DNA of 64,000 nucleotides from Myxococcus stipitatus (GCF_037414475.1 NZ_CP147913.1:1488001-1552000); one strand, 5' to 3'; positions 35,754 through 48,636 are shown, numbered from the stretch's first letter. A program made the numbers and translations. Notes: generated by a model not told the origin, from the sequence alone.

Positions 35754-37456
35754 GGTGCTCCCTCGGCGCGCTTCGGCTCCGCGGCTGGAGCCGACCGCCG
35801 CAGCGTGCGCAGCGCCAGGAAGTTGAACGGGTCCACATCCAGTCCCCGCAGCGTGTCGCGAGCCCGGAAGTAGCGGTCCGGGTGATACACCGGCGCAATC
35901 ACCGCCTGCTCCCCCACCAGCACCTCCTGCGCCTGCGTATACAGCGCACGAGCCTTCGCCTCGTCCGCCTCCCCATCCGCCGCCTCCAGGAGCCACTCGA
36001 AGCGCCCCATGGGCTCGCCACCGCCCTGCGTCTCCCAGCCCGTCTGGTGATTGCCCGAGCGCTCGAAGAGCGTGAAGAACGTATTCGGGTGCGCGTAGTC
36101 CCCGCCCAGTCGCCGCAGATACAAGTCGTACGCGCGAGGCCCCTGCGCCGTGCGCCGCGCAATCTCCGCCGAGAAGTCCGAGCGCGCCTCCAGCACCACC
36201 TGCACCCCCACGCGCGCGAGCTGCGCCTGGATGCGCTCGGCGATGGCCACCTCGGGCACGAAGTTGTCGCCACTGCGATACACGAGCCGCAGCGGCCGCT
36301 CCATCCCCGGCACCCTCGCCAGCTCCGCCTTCGCCCTCTCCGGCTCGTAGTGCGGCAGCCGCGCCGCCGCCTCGGGCGAAGCAGCTCCCGGCAGCTCCGG
36401 AGGAAGCAGCACATGCGAAGGCCGCGCCGCGGGCAGCAACCCCGAGACCAGCGCCTCCCGGTCCAACGCCCGAGACAACGCGCGGCGCACCTCGGGCCTG
36501 TCCAGCGGCGCCCGCTCTGTGTTGAAGGCCAGGTAGTACGTGGACAAGAGCGGTTCGCGTTGCAAGTCCTCCGGCCGCTTCACCCGAAGCGCCGCGGCAC
36601 TGTCCACGAAGACGAAGTCCACCCGCCCCCGCTCATACAGCGCCGGGCCAATCTCCGACTTCATCAACGTGATGACCTGCACGGGCGATTCGCCCTCGGC
36701 CAGCGGCGGAGGAAACGCCGAACGCGGGTTGTAGACCAGCCGCACCCGCTCCCCCGCCCGGTCCCAGCTCTCCACGCGATACGGCCCCAACGCCAACGGA
36801 CGTCCATCGCGAGGCCGGTCGAAGTAGTCCCGCACCTCCTCCGCCGACCGCCCCTCCAGGTCCGCCGAAGGCGCGGGGTAGAAGATGTACACATTCGCCA
36901 CGCGGGCCAGGAAGTAGCTGCGCGGATGCGCCAGCGTCACCCGCAACGTGTTCGCGTCCACCGCCTCGACGCCCACCTTCTCCAACGCCGCGAGGATGTC
37001 CGCCTCGGCGGCCATCCGGTCCTGAAGCTCCAGCGCCTCCGCCGCGCCCGCCAGGTCCGCCATCTCCCCGCGCTCACGGCCACGCAGCGCGCGCCGCCAG
37101 CCCACGACGAAGTCCCGCGCCAGCAGCGGAGAACCATCCGACCAGCTCACATCCCGGCGCAGGTGGAAGACATAGACCTCGCGCCCCTGCTCATCGCGAG
37201 ACCGCTCCCAACGCTCCGCCAGCCCCGGCCGCACCGAGTGGTCCGCCCCCAGCACCGTGAGCCCGCGCTGGGTCGCCAACATCACCGGATAGTTGGCCCA
37301 ACTGTCCGGGTCCGAGTGACTCCAGTCCAGCGTGGTGGGCATCGCGGGCACCACCACCTTCACGCCCGCGTCGGGTTGGAAGCCACACGGTCCGCAGGCC
37401 CCGGTCACCCAGGCCAGCAACAGACACCACCAGGCGAGTCGAGCGCGAGGAGCCAC
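35750..37456 (-). CDS. Peptide-binding lipoprotein (SBP_bac_5, OppA-like)
   Basis: 568 residues from the GTG at 37456. A lipoprotein signal ends in WVTGAC. The binding-protein family 5 pattern is present: [70 protein letters not shown], and [15 protein letters not shown]. The closing [20 protein letters not shown] is typical for peptide binders. An upstream in-frame GTG at 37561 would bury the signal peptide. It leads the opp operon; a hairpin after lon separates it from that gene. Confidence 0.85.
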   Translation of the reverse strand: MAPRARLAWWCLLLAWVTGACGPCGFQPDAGVKVVVPAMPTTLDWSHSDPDSWANYPVMLATQRGLTVLGADHSVRPGLAERWERSRDEQGREVYVFHLRRDVSWSDGSPLLARDFVVGWRRALRGRERGEMADLAGAAEALELQDRMAAEADILAALEKVGVEAVDANTLRVTLAHPRSYFLARVANVYIFYPAPSADLEGRSAEEVRDYFDRPRDGRPLALGPYRVESWDRAGERVRLVYNPRSAFPPPLAEGESPVQVITLMKSEIGPALYERGRVDFVFVDSAAALRVKRPEDLQREPLLSTYYLAFNTERAPLDRPEVRRALSRALDREALVSGLLPAARPSHVLLPPELPGAASPEAAARLPHYEPERAKAELARVPGMERPLRLVYRSGDNFVPEVAIAERIQAQLARVGVQVVLEARSDFSAEIARRTAQGPRAYDLYLRRLGGDYAHPNTFFTLFERSGNHQTGWETQGGGEPMGRFEWLLEAADGEADEAKARALYTQAQEVLVGEQAVIAPVYHPDRYFRARDTLRGLDVDPFNFLALRTLRRSAPAAEPKRAEGAP

Positions 37457-37536
37457 CGGGACACGTTGTACCGCGAAGCACGCACCCGAGGACACAGAAG
37501 CCCACGCCCCCTGCCCGCCTGCTCCAGAAAGACAGA

Positions 37537-37574
37537 AGCCAGGGGACCGGCGAAATCGCACCGGCGCCCTGGCT
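37537..37574 (-). terminator. Hairpin after lonV
   Basis: AGCCAGGG (37537-37544) and CCCTGGCT (37567-37574) flank a central GC-rich loop, 52 bases downstream of the lon stop and before the opp operon. Confidence 0.55.
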
Positions 37575-37625
37575 TCGAGTCACTCGCGGAAGGAAGGCAA
37601 GCCCTCCTCCGCGCTCATCCCATCG

Positions 37626-40079
<2,454 letters not shown>

Positions 40080-40277
40080 GTATCCGCCACCTGCTGGCCT
40101 ACCGGGGGGGTAGGCCCCTGAAGAGTTGCCCGGTTGCTCGAGCGCCGAGCGCGTACCCGGGGTGAAGCACGTCTATAACACGTCGGTTTCAGGTGCCGTT
40201 CCCCGCCTCAAGATTGGGAAACGTCCTCCTGCCATCAAGGGAACACCCGAAGCTGCCTCGGGCGTCCGCCCAGGGTG

Positions 40278-42458
40278 TCAGCGCCCCTGCGCTGCCTCCC
40301 CACCCTGGAGCCCACCAACCTCCAACACCCGGAAAAGAAACGCGTACATGTCCGCAGAGGATTCAATGCTCTTGGCCACCTGGTCCGCGCCACCATGTCC
40401 CGCGTTGACCTCGATGCGCAGCAGCGCCGGGGCCTGATTGCCCGCCGCGTTCTGCACCGCCGCGACGAACTTGCGCGCGTGCAGGGGGTCGACCCGGTCG
40501 TCGTGGTCCGCGGACATCATCAGCAACGCGGGGTAACGCACGCCCGCCTGGATGTGATGGTAGGGCGAGTAGGCGTGCAGCGTCTTGAAGTCCTCGGACT
40601 TCTCCGCCGTCCCGTACTCCGTAATCCACGTCCGCCCGCTGCCGAAGAGGTGGTAGCGCACCATGTCCAGGAGCGGCACCTGGCACACCACCGCCCCGTA
40701 CAGCTCCGGGCGCTGAGTCATGGCCGCCCCCACGAGCAGGCCGCCGTTGCTGCCTCCCTGGATGGCCAGCCGCCGGGCCTGGGTGAACTTCTCACGGACC
40801 AGGTACTCGGCCGCGGCGTGGAAGTCGTCGAAGACGTTCTGCTTGCGCGCAAGCCGCCCCGCCTCGTGCCAGTCCTTGCCGTACTCGCCGCCGCCGCGCA
40901 GGTTGGCCACCGCGTACACCCCACCCGCGTCCAGCCAGGGCAGGATGCTGGCCCGGAAGTTGGCCTCCATGTTCACGTTGAAGCCGCCGTACCCGTACAG
41001 GAGCGTGGGCGCGGTGCCGTCCTTCTTCAGTCCCTTGCGATACACCACGAACATGGGGACGCGCGTTCCGTCCTTGGACGGGTAGAAGACCTGCTCCACC
41101 GAGTAGGCCGCCGGGTCCATGGGCAGCTCCACCTTCGCCCACAGCTCCGACTTGCCGCTCTTCACGGACGTCTTGAAGACCTGCTTGGGGGTGGTGAAGG
41201 AGGTGAAGAGGAAGTACGCGTCGTCCTCGTCCTCCAGACCCACCAGGTTGGACGCGGCGCCCACGCCGGGCAGCTCCACCTGGCGCACCGGGACACCCCG
41301 CAGTGTCGCCACGCGGACAACCGTGGTGGCGTCCTTCATGTACTCCAGCGCCAGGTGCTCACCGACGATGTTCACCGACTGGAGCGAGGCCACCGGGTCC
41401 TGGGGAACGATTTCCTTCCACGCGGCGCGCTCGGGCTTCGCCGGGTCCACTTCGAAGACGCGCTGACGGGGCGCACCCTCGTCAGTCGTCACATAGAAGC
41501 GGCCCTTCCAGGCCTGGACGCTGTACTTGGCGCCCTCCCCCTTCACGAGCAGGCGGAAGTCCTTCTCCCCCGGCCGCTTCCAGTAGACGTCGTTCTCGCT
41601 CCAGCCCCGGAGGATGTAGACGAAGAGGAACTTTCCATCCCGGCTCAGGTCGCCGGAGAGGAACGTGGTCGGGTCGCCCGTGTGCGGGTGCACCAGCGCG
41701 TCCCCGCTGGGGCTCTTGCCCAGCACATGGAAGCGCAGCGAGGTGTAGCCGGGGCGCGCGTCCACGGGGATGGAGGCGTCCGTGGGCAGCCACTCGTAAT
41801 AGAAGCCCTGGCTGTCCGGGGTCCACCGGGGCTGCGCGTACTTGGCGCCCTCGATGACGTCCATCTGGGACCACTGGCCCGAGTCCACGTCCACCACGTG
41901 CAGCACCGCCTCGTCGGCCGCGTTGGGCTTGCGCGCGAAGACCACCTTCTTGCCGTCCCACGACGGCTCCCAGGTGCCCAGGGAGATGGAGCCATCCGGG
42001 CTCCAGCCGTTGGGGTCCAGCAGGACCTTCTCCGCGCCCTTCTCTCCGTCACGCCAGTAGAGGACGGCCTTCTCCTTGTCCTTGTGCGTGCGCGAGTAGA
42101 AGTAACGGCCCGCCCGCTTCCGGGGCATGGAAATGGAGTCCACGTAGAACAGCTCGCGGAAGCGGCTCACCAGCGAGTCCCGGACGGGAGAGCCCGCCAG
42201 CGCCGAGCGCGTGAAGGCATCCTGCGCCTTCATCCACGCCTGCACCTCCGGGGCCTTCTCATCCTCCAGCCAGCGGTAGGCGTCCGGCACCTGCACGCCA
42301 TGCACCGTGTCCACCACCGCGTCCACCCGTGTCGCCGGGTATGACATGCGAGCGCGTTCCTCCTGGGCCGGCGCCTGCTGGGGCGCCTCCCGCACCGCTG
42401 GCCCCGGGCCAGCACAAGCGACGAGCATCAACAACGCGGGCACGGGGAGCTGTCTCAT
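40278..42458 (-). CDS. Prolyl oligopeptidase (S9A), predicted lipoprotein
   Basis: 726 residues from the ATG at 42458, starting MRQLPVPALLMLVACAG with lipobox LVAC. Family S9A cleaves short peptides after proline. A seven-bladed propeller covers about 100-430; the hydrolase domain has LLYGYGGFNVNMEANF, the nucleophile in QGGSNGGLLVGAAMTQ, Asp in MSADHDDRVDP and His in NAGHGG. The lipoprotein signal implies export, perhaps for predation or peptide scavenging; note the peptide ABC operon downstream of lon. It sits within the clpX-lon block on the same strand but is flanked by a terminator. Confidence 0.88.
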   Translation of the reverse strand: MRQLPVPALLMLVACAGPGPAVREAPQQAPAQEERARMSYPATRVDAVVDTVHGVQVPDAYRWLEDEKAPEVQAWMKAQDAFTRSALAGSPVRDSLVSRFRELFYVDSISMPRKRAGRYFYSRTHKDKEKAVLYWRDGEKGAEKVLLDPNGWSPDGSISLGTWEPSWDGKKVVFARKPNAADEAVLHVVDVDSGQWSQMDVIEGAKYAQPRWTPDSQGFYYEWLPTDASIPVDARPGYTSLRFHVLGKSPSGDALVHPHTGDPTTFLSGDLSRDGKFLFVYILRGWSENDVYWKRPGEKDFRLLVKGEGAKYSVQAWKGRFYVTTDEGAPRQRVFEVDPAKPERAAWKEIVPQDPVASLQSVNIVGEHLALEYMKDATTVVRVATLRGVPVRQVELPGVGAASNLVGLEDEDDAYFLFTSFTTPKQVFKTSVKSGKSELWAKVELPMDPAAYSVEQVFYPSKDGTRVPMFVVYRKGLKKDGTAPTLLYGYGGFNVNMEANFRASILPWLDAGGVYAVANLRGGGEYGKDWHEAGRLARKQNVFDDFHAAAEYLVREKFTQARRLAIQGGSNGGLLVGAAMTQRPELYGAVVCQVPLLDMVRYHLFGSGRTWITEYGTAEKSEDFKTLHAYSPYHHIQAGVRYPALLMMSADHDDRVDPLHARKFVAAVQNAAGNQAPALLRIEVNAGHGGADQVAKSIESSADMYAFLFRVLEVGGLQGGEAAQGR

Positions 42459-42578
42459 GGAGTCAGCACATACAGAAAGCCCTCGGCCCGTCCCACAAAA
42501 ACCGTGGGCCGCGCGCGGCTGCCCGGCCCCTCCCTGAATGCGAGGGGCGCGCCGGGCCATCCACTGGCCCTTGACGCG

Positions 42579-42617
42579 CCCCGTCACATCTCCAGCAAGG
42601 GCCCCCAAGTGACGGGG
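42579..42617 (-). terminator. Hairpin after clpX
   Basis: CCCCGTCAC and GTGACGGGG form a perfect 9-bp stem 11 bases beyond the clpX stop. A second imperfect GC-rich hairpin (about 42519-42557) follows in the direction of transcription. Confidence 0.55.
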
Positions 42618-42627
42618 CCCGGGTGGC

Positions 42628-43911
42628 TCAGGCGGATTCCTTCTTGGGCTCCGCGGGCTCCTTGTCCGTCGCGGCATGGAGCACGACGGGCTCGCTCTTC
42701 TTGAGGATGACCTCCTCGGAGATGAGCACCTCGCGGACCGTCTTGCGGGACGGGATTTCGTACATCACGTCCAGCATGGCCGACTCCAGGATGGAGCGCA
42801 GGCCGCGGGCGCCGGCCTTGCGGCGGATGGCCTCGCTGGCAATGGCCTTGAGGGCGCCATCCGTGAACTTCAGCGTCACGCCGTCCAGCTCGAAGAGCTT
42901 GCGGTACTGCTTGGTGAGCGCGTTCTTGGGCTGGTTGAGGATGTTGATGAGCGCGGGCTCATCCAGCTCCTCCAGCGCGGTGATGATGGGCAGACGGCCG
43001 ATGAACTCCGGAATCATGCCGAACTTGAGCAGGTCCTCCGGCTCCACGTGCTTGAGCAGCTCCGTGAGGTTGCGCTGCTTCTTCGACTGGATGTCCGCGC
43101 CGAAGCCCAGGCTGCGCCCGCCCAGGCGCCGCTCAATCACCTGGTCCAGCCCACCGAAGGCGCCGCCGCAGATGAAGAGGATGTTGGTGGTGTCCACCTG
43201 CAGGAACTCCTGCTGCGGGTGCTTGCGGCCCCCCTTGGGCGGAACATTGGCCACCGTGCCTTCGATGATCTTCAGCAGGGCCTGCTGCACACCCTCGCCG
43301 CTGACGTCGCGGGTGATGGAGGGGTTCTCCGACTTGCGGGCAATCTTGTCGATTTCGTCGATGTAGACGATGCCGCGCTGGGCCCGCTCGATGTCGTGGT
43401 CGGCGGCCTGGAGCAGGTTGACGATGATGTTCTCGACGTCCTCACCCACGTAGCCGGCCTCGGTGAGGCACGTGGCGTCCGCGATGGTGAAGGGGACGTT
43501 GAGGATGCGCGCCAGCGTCTGCGCCAAGAGCGTCTTGCCGCTGCCCGTGGGGCCCAGCAGCAGGATGTTGCTCTTCTGGAGCTCCACGTCCTCCAGGGCG
43601 ACCTTGGATTCGATGCGCTTGTAGTGGTTGTGAACGGCCACCGACAGCGTCTTCTTCGCGCGCTCCTGGCCGATGACGTACTCGTCCAGCACGGCCTTGA
43701 TTTCAGAGGGCCGGGGGATGCGCAGCTTGGTGTCCTTGGTCTCCTCGCGGTCAATCTCCTCCGCGATGATGTCGTTGCACAGCCCGATGCACTCGTCGCA
43801 GATGTAGACCGTTGGCCCCGCGATGAGCTTCTTCACTTCCTTCTGGGACTTGCCACAGAAGGAGCAGCAGAGGGTCTGGTTGTCTCGCTTCTCCACGTTC
43901 TTGCCCGCCAT
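42628..43911 (-). CDS. clpX: ClpX ATPase subunit of ClpXP
   Basis: 427 residues. Zinc-binding domain cysteines C16, C19, C38 and C41 ([31 protein letters not shown]); Walker [18 protein letters not shown]; Walker [13 protein letters not shown]; pore loop region CTVTR-type region replaced by [13 protein letters not shown] context; IGF-type loop area [11 protein letters not shown] with the GYVG pore loop. Unfolds substrates and feeds ClpP. It follows clpP by 217 bases on the same strand, separated by a hairpin, so it may have partly separate expression. A Lys/Glu-rich tail ends EPKKESA. Confidence 0.95.
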   Translation of the reverse strand: MAGKNVEKRDNQTLCCSFCGKSQKEVKKLIAGPTVYICDECIGLCNDIIAEEIDREETKDTKLRIPRPSEIKAVLDEYVIGQERAKKTLSVAVHNHYKRIESKVALEDVELQKSNILLLGPTGSGKTLLAQTLARILNVPFTIADATCLTEAGYVGEDVENIIVNLLQAADHDIERAQRGIVYIDEIDKIARKSENPSITRDVSGEGVQQALLKIIEGTVANVPPKGGRKHPQQEFLQVDTTNILFICGGAFGGLDQVIERRLGGRSLGFGADIQSKKQRNLTELLKHVEPEDLLKFGMIPEFIGRLPIITALEELDEPALINILNQPKNALTKQYRKLFELDGVTLKFTDGALKAIASEAIRRKAGARGLRSILESAMLDVMYEIPSRKTVREVLISEEVILKKSEPVVLHAATDKEPAEPKKESA

Positions 43912-44059
43912 GAAATCCCTCGCCGCGTCTTGATAGCCGCCGCCCTGGCTTACGCCACCCGCCTTGGCCTCAAGCCAATCTAGTCAGCCCCTGTCTGGGA
44001 CGTCCACGCGCCTTCCCGATACTTAACAAGGGGGAGGGGGTCGGCGCAGAAAGCAGAAA

Positions 44060-44095
44060 GCCGGAGGCACGGGGGCGAATTCCCGCGTCTCCGGC
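44060..44095 (-). terminator. Hairpin between clpP and clpX
   Basis: GCCGGAG and CTCCGGC enclose a smaller CGGG/CCCG stem. On the minus strand it is followed by CTTTCTGCTTTCT, a pyrimidine-rich tail, so partial termination after clpP is expected. Confidence 0.6.
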
Positions 44096-44128
44096 CACCC
44101 GCCGAGGTGTCAAGCCCCGGCCAACTGC

Positions 44129-44749
44129 CTACTTCTTCTCATCCTTGCCCAGACCCACCACCTTCCGGGGGTTCTGGATATCGTCGACGATTCCGTACGC
44201 CTTCGCCTCCGTCGCACCCATGAAGTAGTCGCGGTCCGTGTCCTTCTCCACCCGCTCGATGGACTGGCCGGTGTGCTTGACGATGAGCTCATTGAGCTTC
44301 GCCTTCATCCGGAGGATTTCCTTGGCCTGGATTTCGATGTCCGTGGCCTGTCCCCGCACCCCGCCCAGCGGCTGGTGAATCATGATGCGGCTGGAGGGCA
44401 AGGCGTACCGCTTGCCCTTCGTCCCGGCCAACAGGAGCACGGCTCCCATCGACGCCGCCTGGCCCACGCAGATGGTGGACACCGGCGGCTTGACGTACTG
44501 CATCGTGTCGTAGATGGCCATGCCCGCCGTGACGGAGCCACCCGGCGAGTTGATGTAGATGTTGATGTCCTTGTCCGGGTCCTCGGACTCGAGGAAGAGC
44601 AACTGGGCGACAATGACGTTGGCCACGTCGTCGTCGATTTCAGTGCCCAGCATGATGATGCGGTCCTTCAGGAGCCGACTGTAGATGTCGTACGAGCGCT
44701 CACCGCGGTGAGTCTGCTCGATGACGTAGGGAACGGGCATGAAGGGCAT
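44129..44749 (-). CDS. clpP: ClpP protease subunit
   Basis: 206 residues. Catalytic Ser100 in [11 protein letters not shown], His125 in [10 protein letters not shown], and the Asp in [10 protein letters not shown] near 170-174. [20 protein letters not shown] forms the oxyanion region. Forms the 14-mer chamber for ClpX. It follows tig by 32 bases, the common tig-clpP-clpX order. Confidence 0.96.
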   Translation of the reverse strand: MPFMPVPYVIEQTHRGERSYDIYSRLLKDRIIMLGTEIDDDVANVIVAQLLFLESEDPDKDINIYINSPGGSVTAGMAIYDTMQYVKPPVSTICVGQAASMGAVLLLAGTKGKRYALPSSRIMIHQPLGGVRGQATDIEIQAKEILRMKAKLNELIVKHTGQSIERVEKDTDRDYFMGATEAKAYGIVDDIQNPRKVVGLGKDEKK

Positions 44750-44781
44750 GTCGACCTCGAGAGAGAGCTCGGAAAGGGACC

Positions 44782-46059
44782 TCAGGAATACTTCGCCCGG
44801 CCCTTCAGGAATTCAATCGTCTTTTCCTCGCGCAGTCGCAGAGACAACCCGAGGCGCTCGTCCGGACCCTTGAAGTACTTCTGCACGGCGGCCACGGGCT
44901 GACCCGCGTTCGTGGCGAGCTGCTCGATGCGAGCCTCCACGTCCGCGTCGGTCGCCTGGATGCCCTCCTTGAGGGCGACGGCCTCCAGGAGCAGGGTCCC
45001 CTTCACCTCCTGGACGGCCTTCTCGCGCATCTCCTCGCGCAGCCGGTTGAAGTCCAGGTTGAGGCGGCTGGGGTCCACGCCCGAGCGCTGCAGCTGCTGC
45101 AGGGCTCCGCGCAGCATGGAGTCCATGGCGCGCTCCACCATGGCGCGCGGCACCTCGAAGGTGTTGCGCTCCACGAGCAGCTTCACCACCGCCTCGCGCT
45201 CGTCGTTGTCCACTTGCGAACGGCGCGCGCGCTCCATGTCGGTGCGGACCTTGGTGCGCAGCTCGTCCAGGGACTGGGCGATGCCCGTCTCCTTGGCGAA
45301 CTCGTCGTTCAGCTCGGGGCTGATCTCCTTCTGGAGCGCCTTGAGGGTGACGTGGAAGCGGCCGGTCTTCCCCCGCACCTCTTCCACGCGGTACTCGGCC
45401 GGGAAGGCGTAGTCGATGTCCTTCGACTCGCCGACCTTCACGCCCTCCAGGGCGGCAATCTTGGACTCGACCAGCTCACCGGGCTGCACCTGGACGGTGA
45501 TGCCCTCGGCCTTGCTGCCGGGGAACGGGTTGCCGTCCACGGTGGCGTCGAAGTCCACCGTCGCGTAGTCGCCAGAGGCGGCCGAGTCGCGGTCCGTCAC
45601 GGGCTCCAGCCGGCCCAGCGACTGGCGCATGCGGTCCAGCTGCTCGTTGATCTGCTCGTCGGTGACGGTGGCGTCCGACTTGGTCAGGGGGAGCTCGGCG
45701 TAGTCCTTCGCCTCGACCTTGGGCTTCACCTCCACCCGGGCCTCGAAGGAGAACGGCGCGTTGGCCTTGAGGCCCGCGTTCGTCACCTGCGGGCTGGCCA
45801 CCACCTCGACGTTGTGCTCGCGCACGGCGTCCAGATAGGCGGTCTGCACGACGCGCTGGATGACCTCGTCCTCGACCTGGTCCTTGAAGCGCTGCTCCAG
45901 GATGCGGCGGGGAACCTTGCCCTGGCGGAAGCCCGGCAACTTCACCTGCTGCCCGAGCCTGGAATAAGCGCGGTTGAGCTCCTCCGCCACGCGGGCGGAC
46001 TCGACCTCGATGGAGAGCTTCTTCTCGATGGGAGAAAGCTCTTCGACCTGGACCTTCAT
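44782..46059 (-). CDS. tig: Trigger factor
   Basis: 425 residues. Ribosome-binding N-domain with the signature [18 protein letters not shown] (usually GFRxGKxP), a PPIase-type middle ([19 protein letters not shown], then [10 protein letters not shown]) and the C-terminal chaperone arms ([20 protein letters not shown]). Binds nascent chains at the exit tunnel. First gene of the tig-clpP-clpX block; the tRNA cluster lies directly upstream on the same strand. Confidence 0.95.
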   Translation of the reverse strand: MKVQVEELSPIEKKLSIEVESARVAEELNRAYSRLGQQVKLPGFRQGKVPRRILEQRFKDQVEDEVIQRVVQTAYLDAVREHNVEVVASPQVTNAGLKANAPFSFEARVEVKPKVEAKDYAELPLTKSDATVTDEQINEQLDRMRQSLGRLEPVTDRDSAASGDYATVDFDATVDGNPFPGSKAEGITVQVQPGELVESKIAALEGVKVGESKDIDYAFPAEYRVEEVRGKTGRFHVTLKALQKEISPELNDEFAKETGIAQSLDELRTKVRTDMERARRSQVDNDEREAVVKLLVERNTFEVPRAMVERAMDSMLRGALQQLQRSGVDPSRLNLDFNRLREEMREKAVQEVKGTLLLEAVALKEGIQATDADVEARIEQLATNAGQPVAAVQKYFKGPDERLGLSLRLREEKTIEFLKGRAKYS

Positions 46060-46160
46060 ACGGGCCTCGCTCGCCGCCGCCTCGGACAGTCGTCCCGAGC
46101 GGCGCCGGTTAAGTGGGACGTGCGCCTTTAGGGGATAGCCACGAACGGGTCAACGCGAAA

Positions 46161-46242
46161 TGGGCGAGGAGGGACTCGAACCCTCACACCTTGCGGTACC
46201 AGATCCTAAGTCTGGTGCGTCTACCAGTTTCGCCACCCGCCC
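46161..46242 (-). tRNA. tRNA-Leu (UAG)
   Basis: Class II tRNA: acceptor GGGCGGG pairs with CTCGCCC, anticodon loop CTTAGGA gives UAG, and a long variable arm (CCGCAAGGTGT) and intact T arm GAGGGTTCGAGTCCCTC are present. CCA is not encoded. Confidence 0.95.
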
Positions 46243-46319
46243 GGGTGTCTCGCGTGCCGTGACGTACATACCGCGAAACGTCCGCTGCATGTCAGCACGC
46301 GGACCGCGCCAAAAAAAAC

Positions 46320-46347
46320 GGGGCCTCTCCATTTCTGGAGAGGCCCC
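46320..46347 (-). terminator. Canonical intrinsic terminator after tRNA-Lys
   Basis: A perfect 11-bp stem GGGGCCTCTCC/GGAGAGGCCCC with a six-base loop, followed on the minus strand by GTTTTTTTT. It lies 5 bases beyond tRNA-Lys, so tRNA-Leu further down must have its own promoter or depend on read-through. Confidence 0.85.
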
Positions 46348-46351
46348 TGAG

Positions 46352-46424
46352 TGAGAGCGGAGGGAATCGAACCCACAACCTATGGATTAAGAGTCCATTG
46401 CTCTGCCAATTGAGCTACGCTCCC
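46352..46424 (-). tRNA. tRNA-Lys (CUU)
   Basis: Acceptor GGGAGCG/CGCTCTC, anticodon loop CTCTTAA gives CUU, D arm GCTCAATTGGCAGAGC. The T stem GTGGG/CCCTC has one T-T mismatch. CCA is not encoded. Confidence 0.93.
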
Positions 46425-46748
46425 GGCACTCGGCTCGGCCCGTCTGCTGCGTGACGGCGAGGTGGCGCGGTAACTACAGAAGGCCGCCGACGCTGTCAAA
46501 AAGTATTTTCGATCCTCGCTGATTTCCCTCTCGAAGAGATCAACGCCGAGGGCTGCGCGCACAAGCCCGTGACGCCGTGCCGCCGCCTGGCCAGCGTCCT
46601 GGCGGCAGAGGTCCCCTCCCCGCGCATGAAACAGTCTGGGCGCCCTCCTGTTGAACGTGGCCACGGCGACGCGTGGGTCCAGTCCACGGGAAGAGTGGGT
46701 TGGATTCGCGAACAGTCCGGGACACGGGAGCGCCGCCGCGGCACAGGC

Positions 46749-46775
46749 GGGCGGACGGAGGTCGTCCGCCCTTTT
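46749..46775 (+). terminator. Intrinsic terminator in the leader of bet
   Basis: GGGCGGAC (46749-46756) pairs perfectly with GTCCGCCC (46764-46771) and is followed by TTTT. It ends only 12 bases before the bet ATG, so it sits in the 5' leader or insulates the gene from upstream transcription. Confidence 0.65.
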
Positions 46776-46787
46776 CGCGCAGGACGT

Positions 46788-47855
46788 ATGCAGGAGACGA
46801 CAGTGACGGAAGCCAACATGTCCCCCAAGTTGGAAGACGCGGGCTCGGCGCTTGGAGGATGGAGCCGTGAGCGGATGGAGCTGATTCGGCGGACCATCTG
46901 CCCGCGAGGCATCAGCGAGGACGAGTTCGCGCTCTTCATCGAGCAGTGCAAGCGCAGTGGGTTGGACCCCCTGCTCAAGGAGGCGTTCTGCGTGGCCCGG
47001 CGGCAGAACGTGGGCAACCGGGAGCGTCCCAACTGGGTGACGAAGTACGAGTTCCAACCTTCCGAGGCCGGGATGTTGGCCCGAGCGGAGCGGTTTCCGG
47101 ACTTCAAGGGCATCCAGGCCAGCGCGGTGTTCGCGGAGGACGACATCGTGGTGGACCAGGGGCGAGGCGAGGTGGTGCATCGCTTCAACCCGGCCAAGCG
47201 CAAGGGTGCGCTGGTGGGGGCCTGGTCCCGGGTGGTGCGGGACGGGAAGCTGCCGGTGGTGGTGTGGCTGGACTTCAGTGGCTACGTCCAGCAGACGCCG
47301 CTGTGGGCGAAGATTCCCACCACGATGATTGAGAAGTGCGCGCGGGTGGCGGCCCTGCGCAAGGCGTACCCCGAGGCGTTCGGTGGGCTGTACGTCCGTG
47401 AAGAGATGCCCGCGGAGGACTTCGAGCCGGCGCATGCGGAGCCCGCGCCGGTGGGAGGCGCCTATGAGGTGCTGGGCGCGAGGCCCGGGCCGGTGAAGGC
47501 GTCGTTCCCGGCGCTGCCGACTGTGGCCGTTCCAGAGAAGGTCTCGCGGTTGGATGTGGATGTGCCGCTTGCGCCCCTGCCCTCGAAGGAGGCGGAGCCC
47601 GCGCCGCAGCTCAAGGCGAGCGCGGTGCTGGTGGCGTTCGGGCCGTACAAGGGGAAGACGGCGTCGGAGCTCTCGGATGAGGAGTTGAGCGAGAGCATCG
47701 AGTTGGCGAACGAGAAGCTGATGGAGCAACCCCGGGCGCGCTGGGCGAAGGCGATGCGGGAGAACCTGACGGCGCTGGAGGCGGAGACGGAGCTGCGTTG
47801 CCGCGTCCCCTCGGCGGCGGACAAGGGCGGCAACGGCGCGTCCCACGAGGCGTGA
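46788..47855 (+). CDS. bet: Phage recombination protein Bet (RecT-family annealing protein)
   Basis: 355 residues from the ATG at 46788; an alternative ATG at 46818 (MSPKLED, with GGAAG upstream) is equally plausible. The RecT/Bet core is clear: LIRRTICPRGISEDEFALFI, CKRSGLDPLLKEAFCVAR, KYEFQPSEAGMLARAERFP, GAWSRVVRDGKLPVVVWLDF, and TTMIEKCARVAALRKAYPEA. It anneals complementary single strands in lambda Red-type recombination. Bet normally pairs with an exonuclease (exo/recE) and an SSB; neither is present. Residues about 280-355 add a Pro/Ala linker and a GPYKGKTASELSDEELSE module like a small nuclease-associated motif. It lies beside tRNA-Lys, a classic integration spot. Confidence 0.88.
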   Translation: MQETTVTEANMSPKLEDAGSALGGWSRERMELIRRTICPRGISEDEFALFIEQCKRSGLDPLLKEAFCVARRQNVGNRERPNWVTKYEFQPSEAGMLARAERFPDFKGIQASAVFAEDDIVVDQGRGEVVHRFNPAKRKGALVGAWSRVVRDGKLPVVVWLDFSGYVQQTPLWAKIPTTMIEKCARVAALRKAYPEAFGGLYVREEMPAEDFEPAHAEPAPVGGAYEVLGARPGPVKASFPALPTVAVPEKVSRLDVDVPLAPLPSKEAEPAPQLKASAVLVAFGPYKGKTASELSDEELSESIELANEKLMEQPRARWAKAMRENLTALEAETELRCRVPSAADKGGNGASHEA

Positions 47856-47885
47856 TGTCGCGCGGATTGCGCTCGTGATGCGTGT

Positions 47886-47916
47886 CCCCGCCGAGGGTCG
47901 GTCGACTTCGGCGGGG
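47886..47916. terminator. Hairpin after bet
   Basis: CCCCGCCGA and TCGGCGGGG form a 9-bp stem 30 bases after the bet stop. The rest of the 322-base gap to the next gene shows nothing else. Confidence 0.6.
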
Positions 47917-48177
47917 GCGTCGCGTGCGGATGGCCTGGCGCGGCGTCATGGGCTGAGTCGGTGGTGGGAGAGGACTGTTATCGGGAGCTCGCGGTAGCCG
48001 GACGGGTCCGCGTGGCGCTCCTGTTCAGGTGTGGCGCACGCACCGGTCTCGCGCCTCTCGAGAACACTCACCGCGCATCGCTTGTCCGGGGCGACCTCTT
48101 TAGTGAGAGCGGGAGCCCGCCAGCCAGAACGGACCCGACGACGCGATGCATGCCTGCTCTGCTAGGAGTGGGAGGCG

Positions 48178-48636
48178 ATGGCCTCCTTCAACGTCTTTCT
48201 CGATCCCGCAGGGACCCACCCTTTCGGTCTCGCCGTCATCGTCCTCGGGCCGACGGGCGTTACCTACGAGAACCAATGCGGGGGCTTCCTCACCGAAACG
48301 CGCTCGGCGGAGGGGTTCCTCGTGCTGGTCCCTCCCATCGACTTCGACCCGGAAGCGAGCGAGGCGTTCGACGTCGAAGGAGCGCTGCTCACCTTCTTCC
48401 ACCGGGAGTTCCGAGGAAACCTCCCGGCTCCCGAGGAATGGAGCCAGACTCAGTTGGCGGACCTCGCCAACATCGTCAGCCGTATCCCCTTCTGGGTGAC
48501 TCCCTCCGGTGTTGTTCCGGCGGCCTTGATGCACGTCGCCCTGGACAGGGACCGCCTCGCCGAACTCACCGAAGCGTGGGTCCCAGTCACAACCCCTTAT
48601 GGCCCCGGCATCCTCGTATTCGCGAACTGCGACTGA
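48178..48636 (+). CDS. DUF6210-like hypothetical protein
   Basis: 152 residues, no signal or membrane helix. The N-terminus (VFLDPAGTHPFGLAVIVLGP then TGVTYENQCGG) and the late LTEAWVPV segment resemble, from memory, the DUF6210 family of unknown function; this is tentative. A rich acidic middle (DFDPEASEAFDVEGALLTFF) is present. Small cytoplasmic proteins of this sort occur near polymorphic toxins as possible immunity proteins, but no toxin gene is adjacent. Confidence 0.6.
   Translation: MASFNVFLDPAGTHPFGLAVIVLGPTGVTYENQCGGFLTETRSAEGFLVLVPPIDFDPEASEAFDVEGALLTFFHREFRGNLPAPEEWSQTQLADLANIVSRIPFWVTPSGVVPAALMHVALDRDRLAELTEAWVPVTTPYGPGILVFANCD

Noticed and set aside
46352..46424. tRNA-Lys as a pseudogene because of a T-stem mismatch
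   Set aside because: A single T-T mismatch is tolerable; all other arms and the anticodon are intact and a terminator follows.
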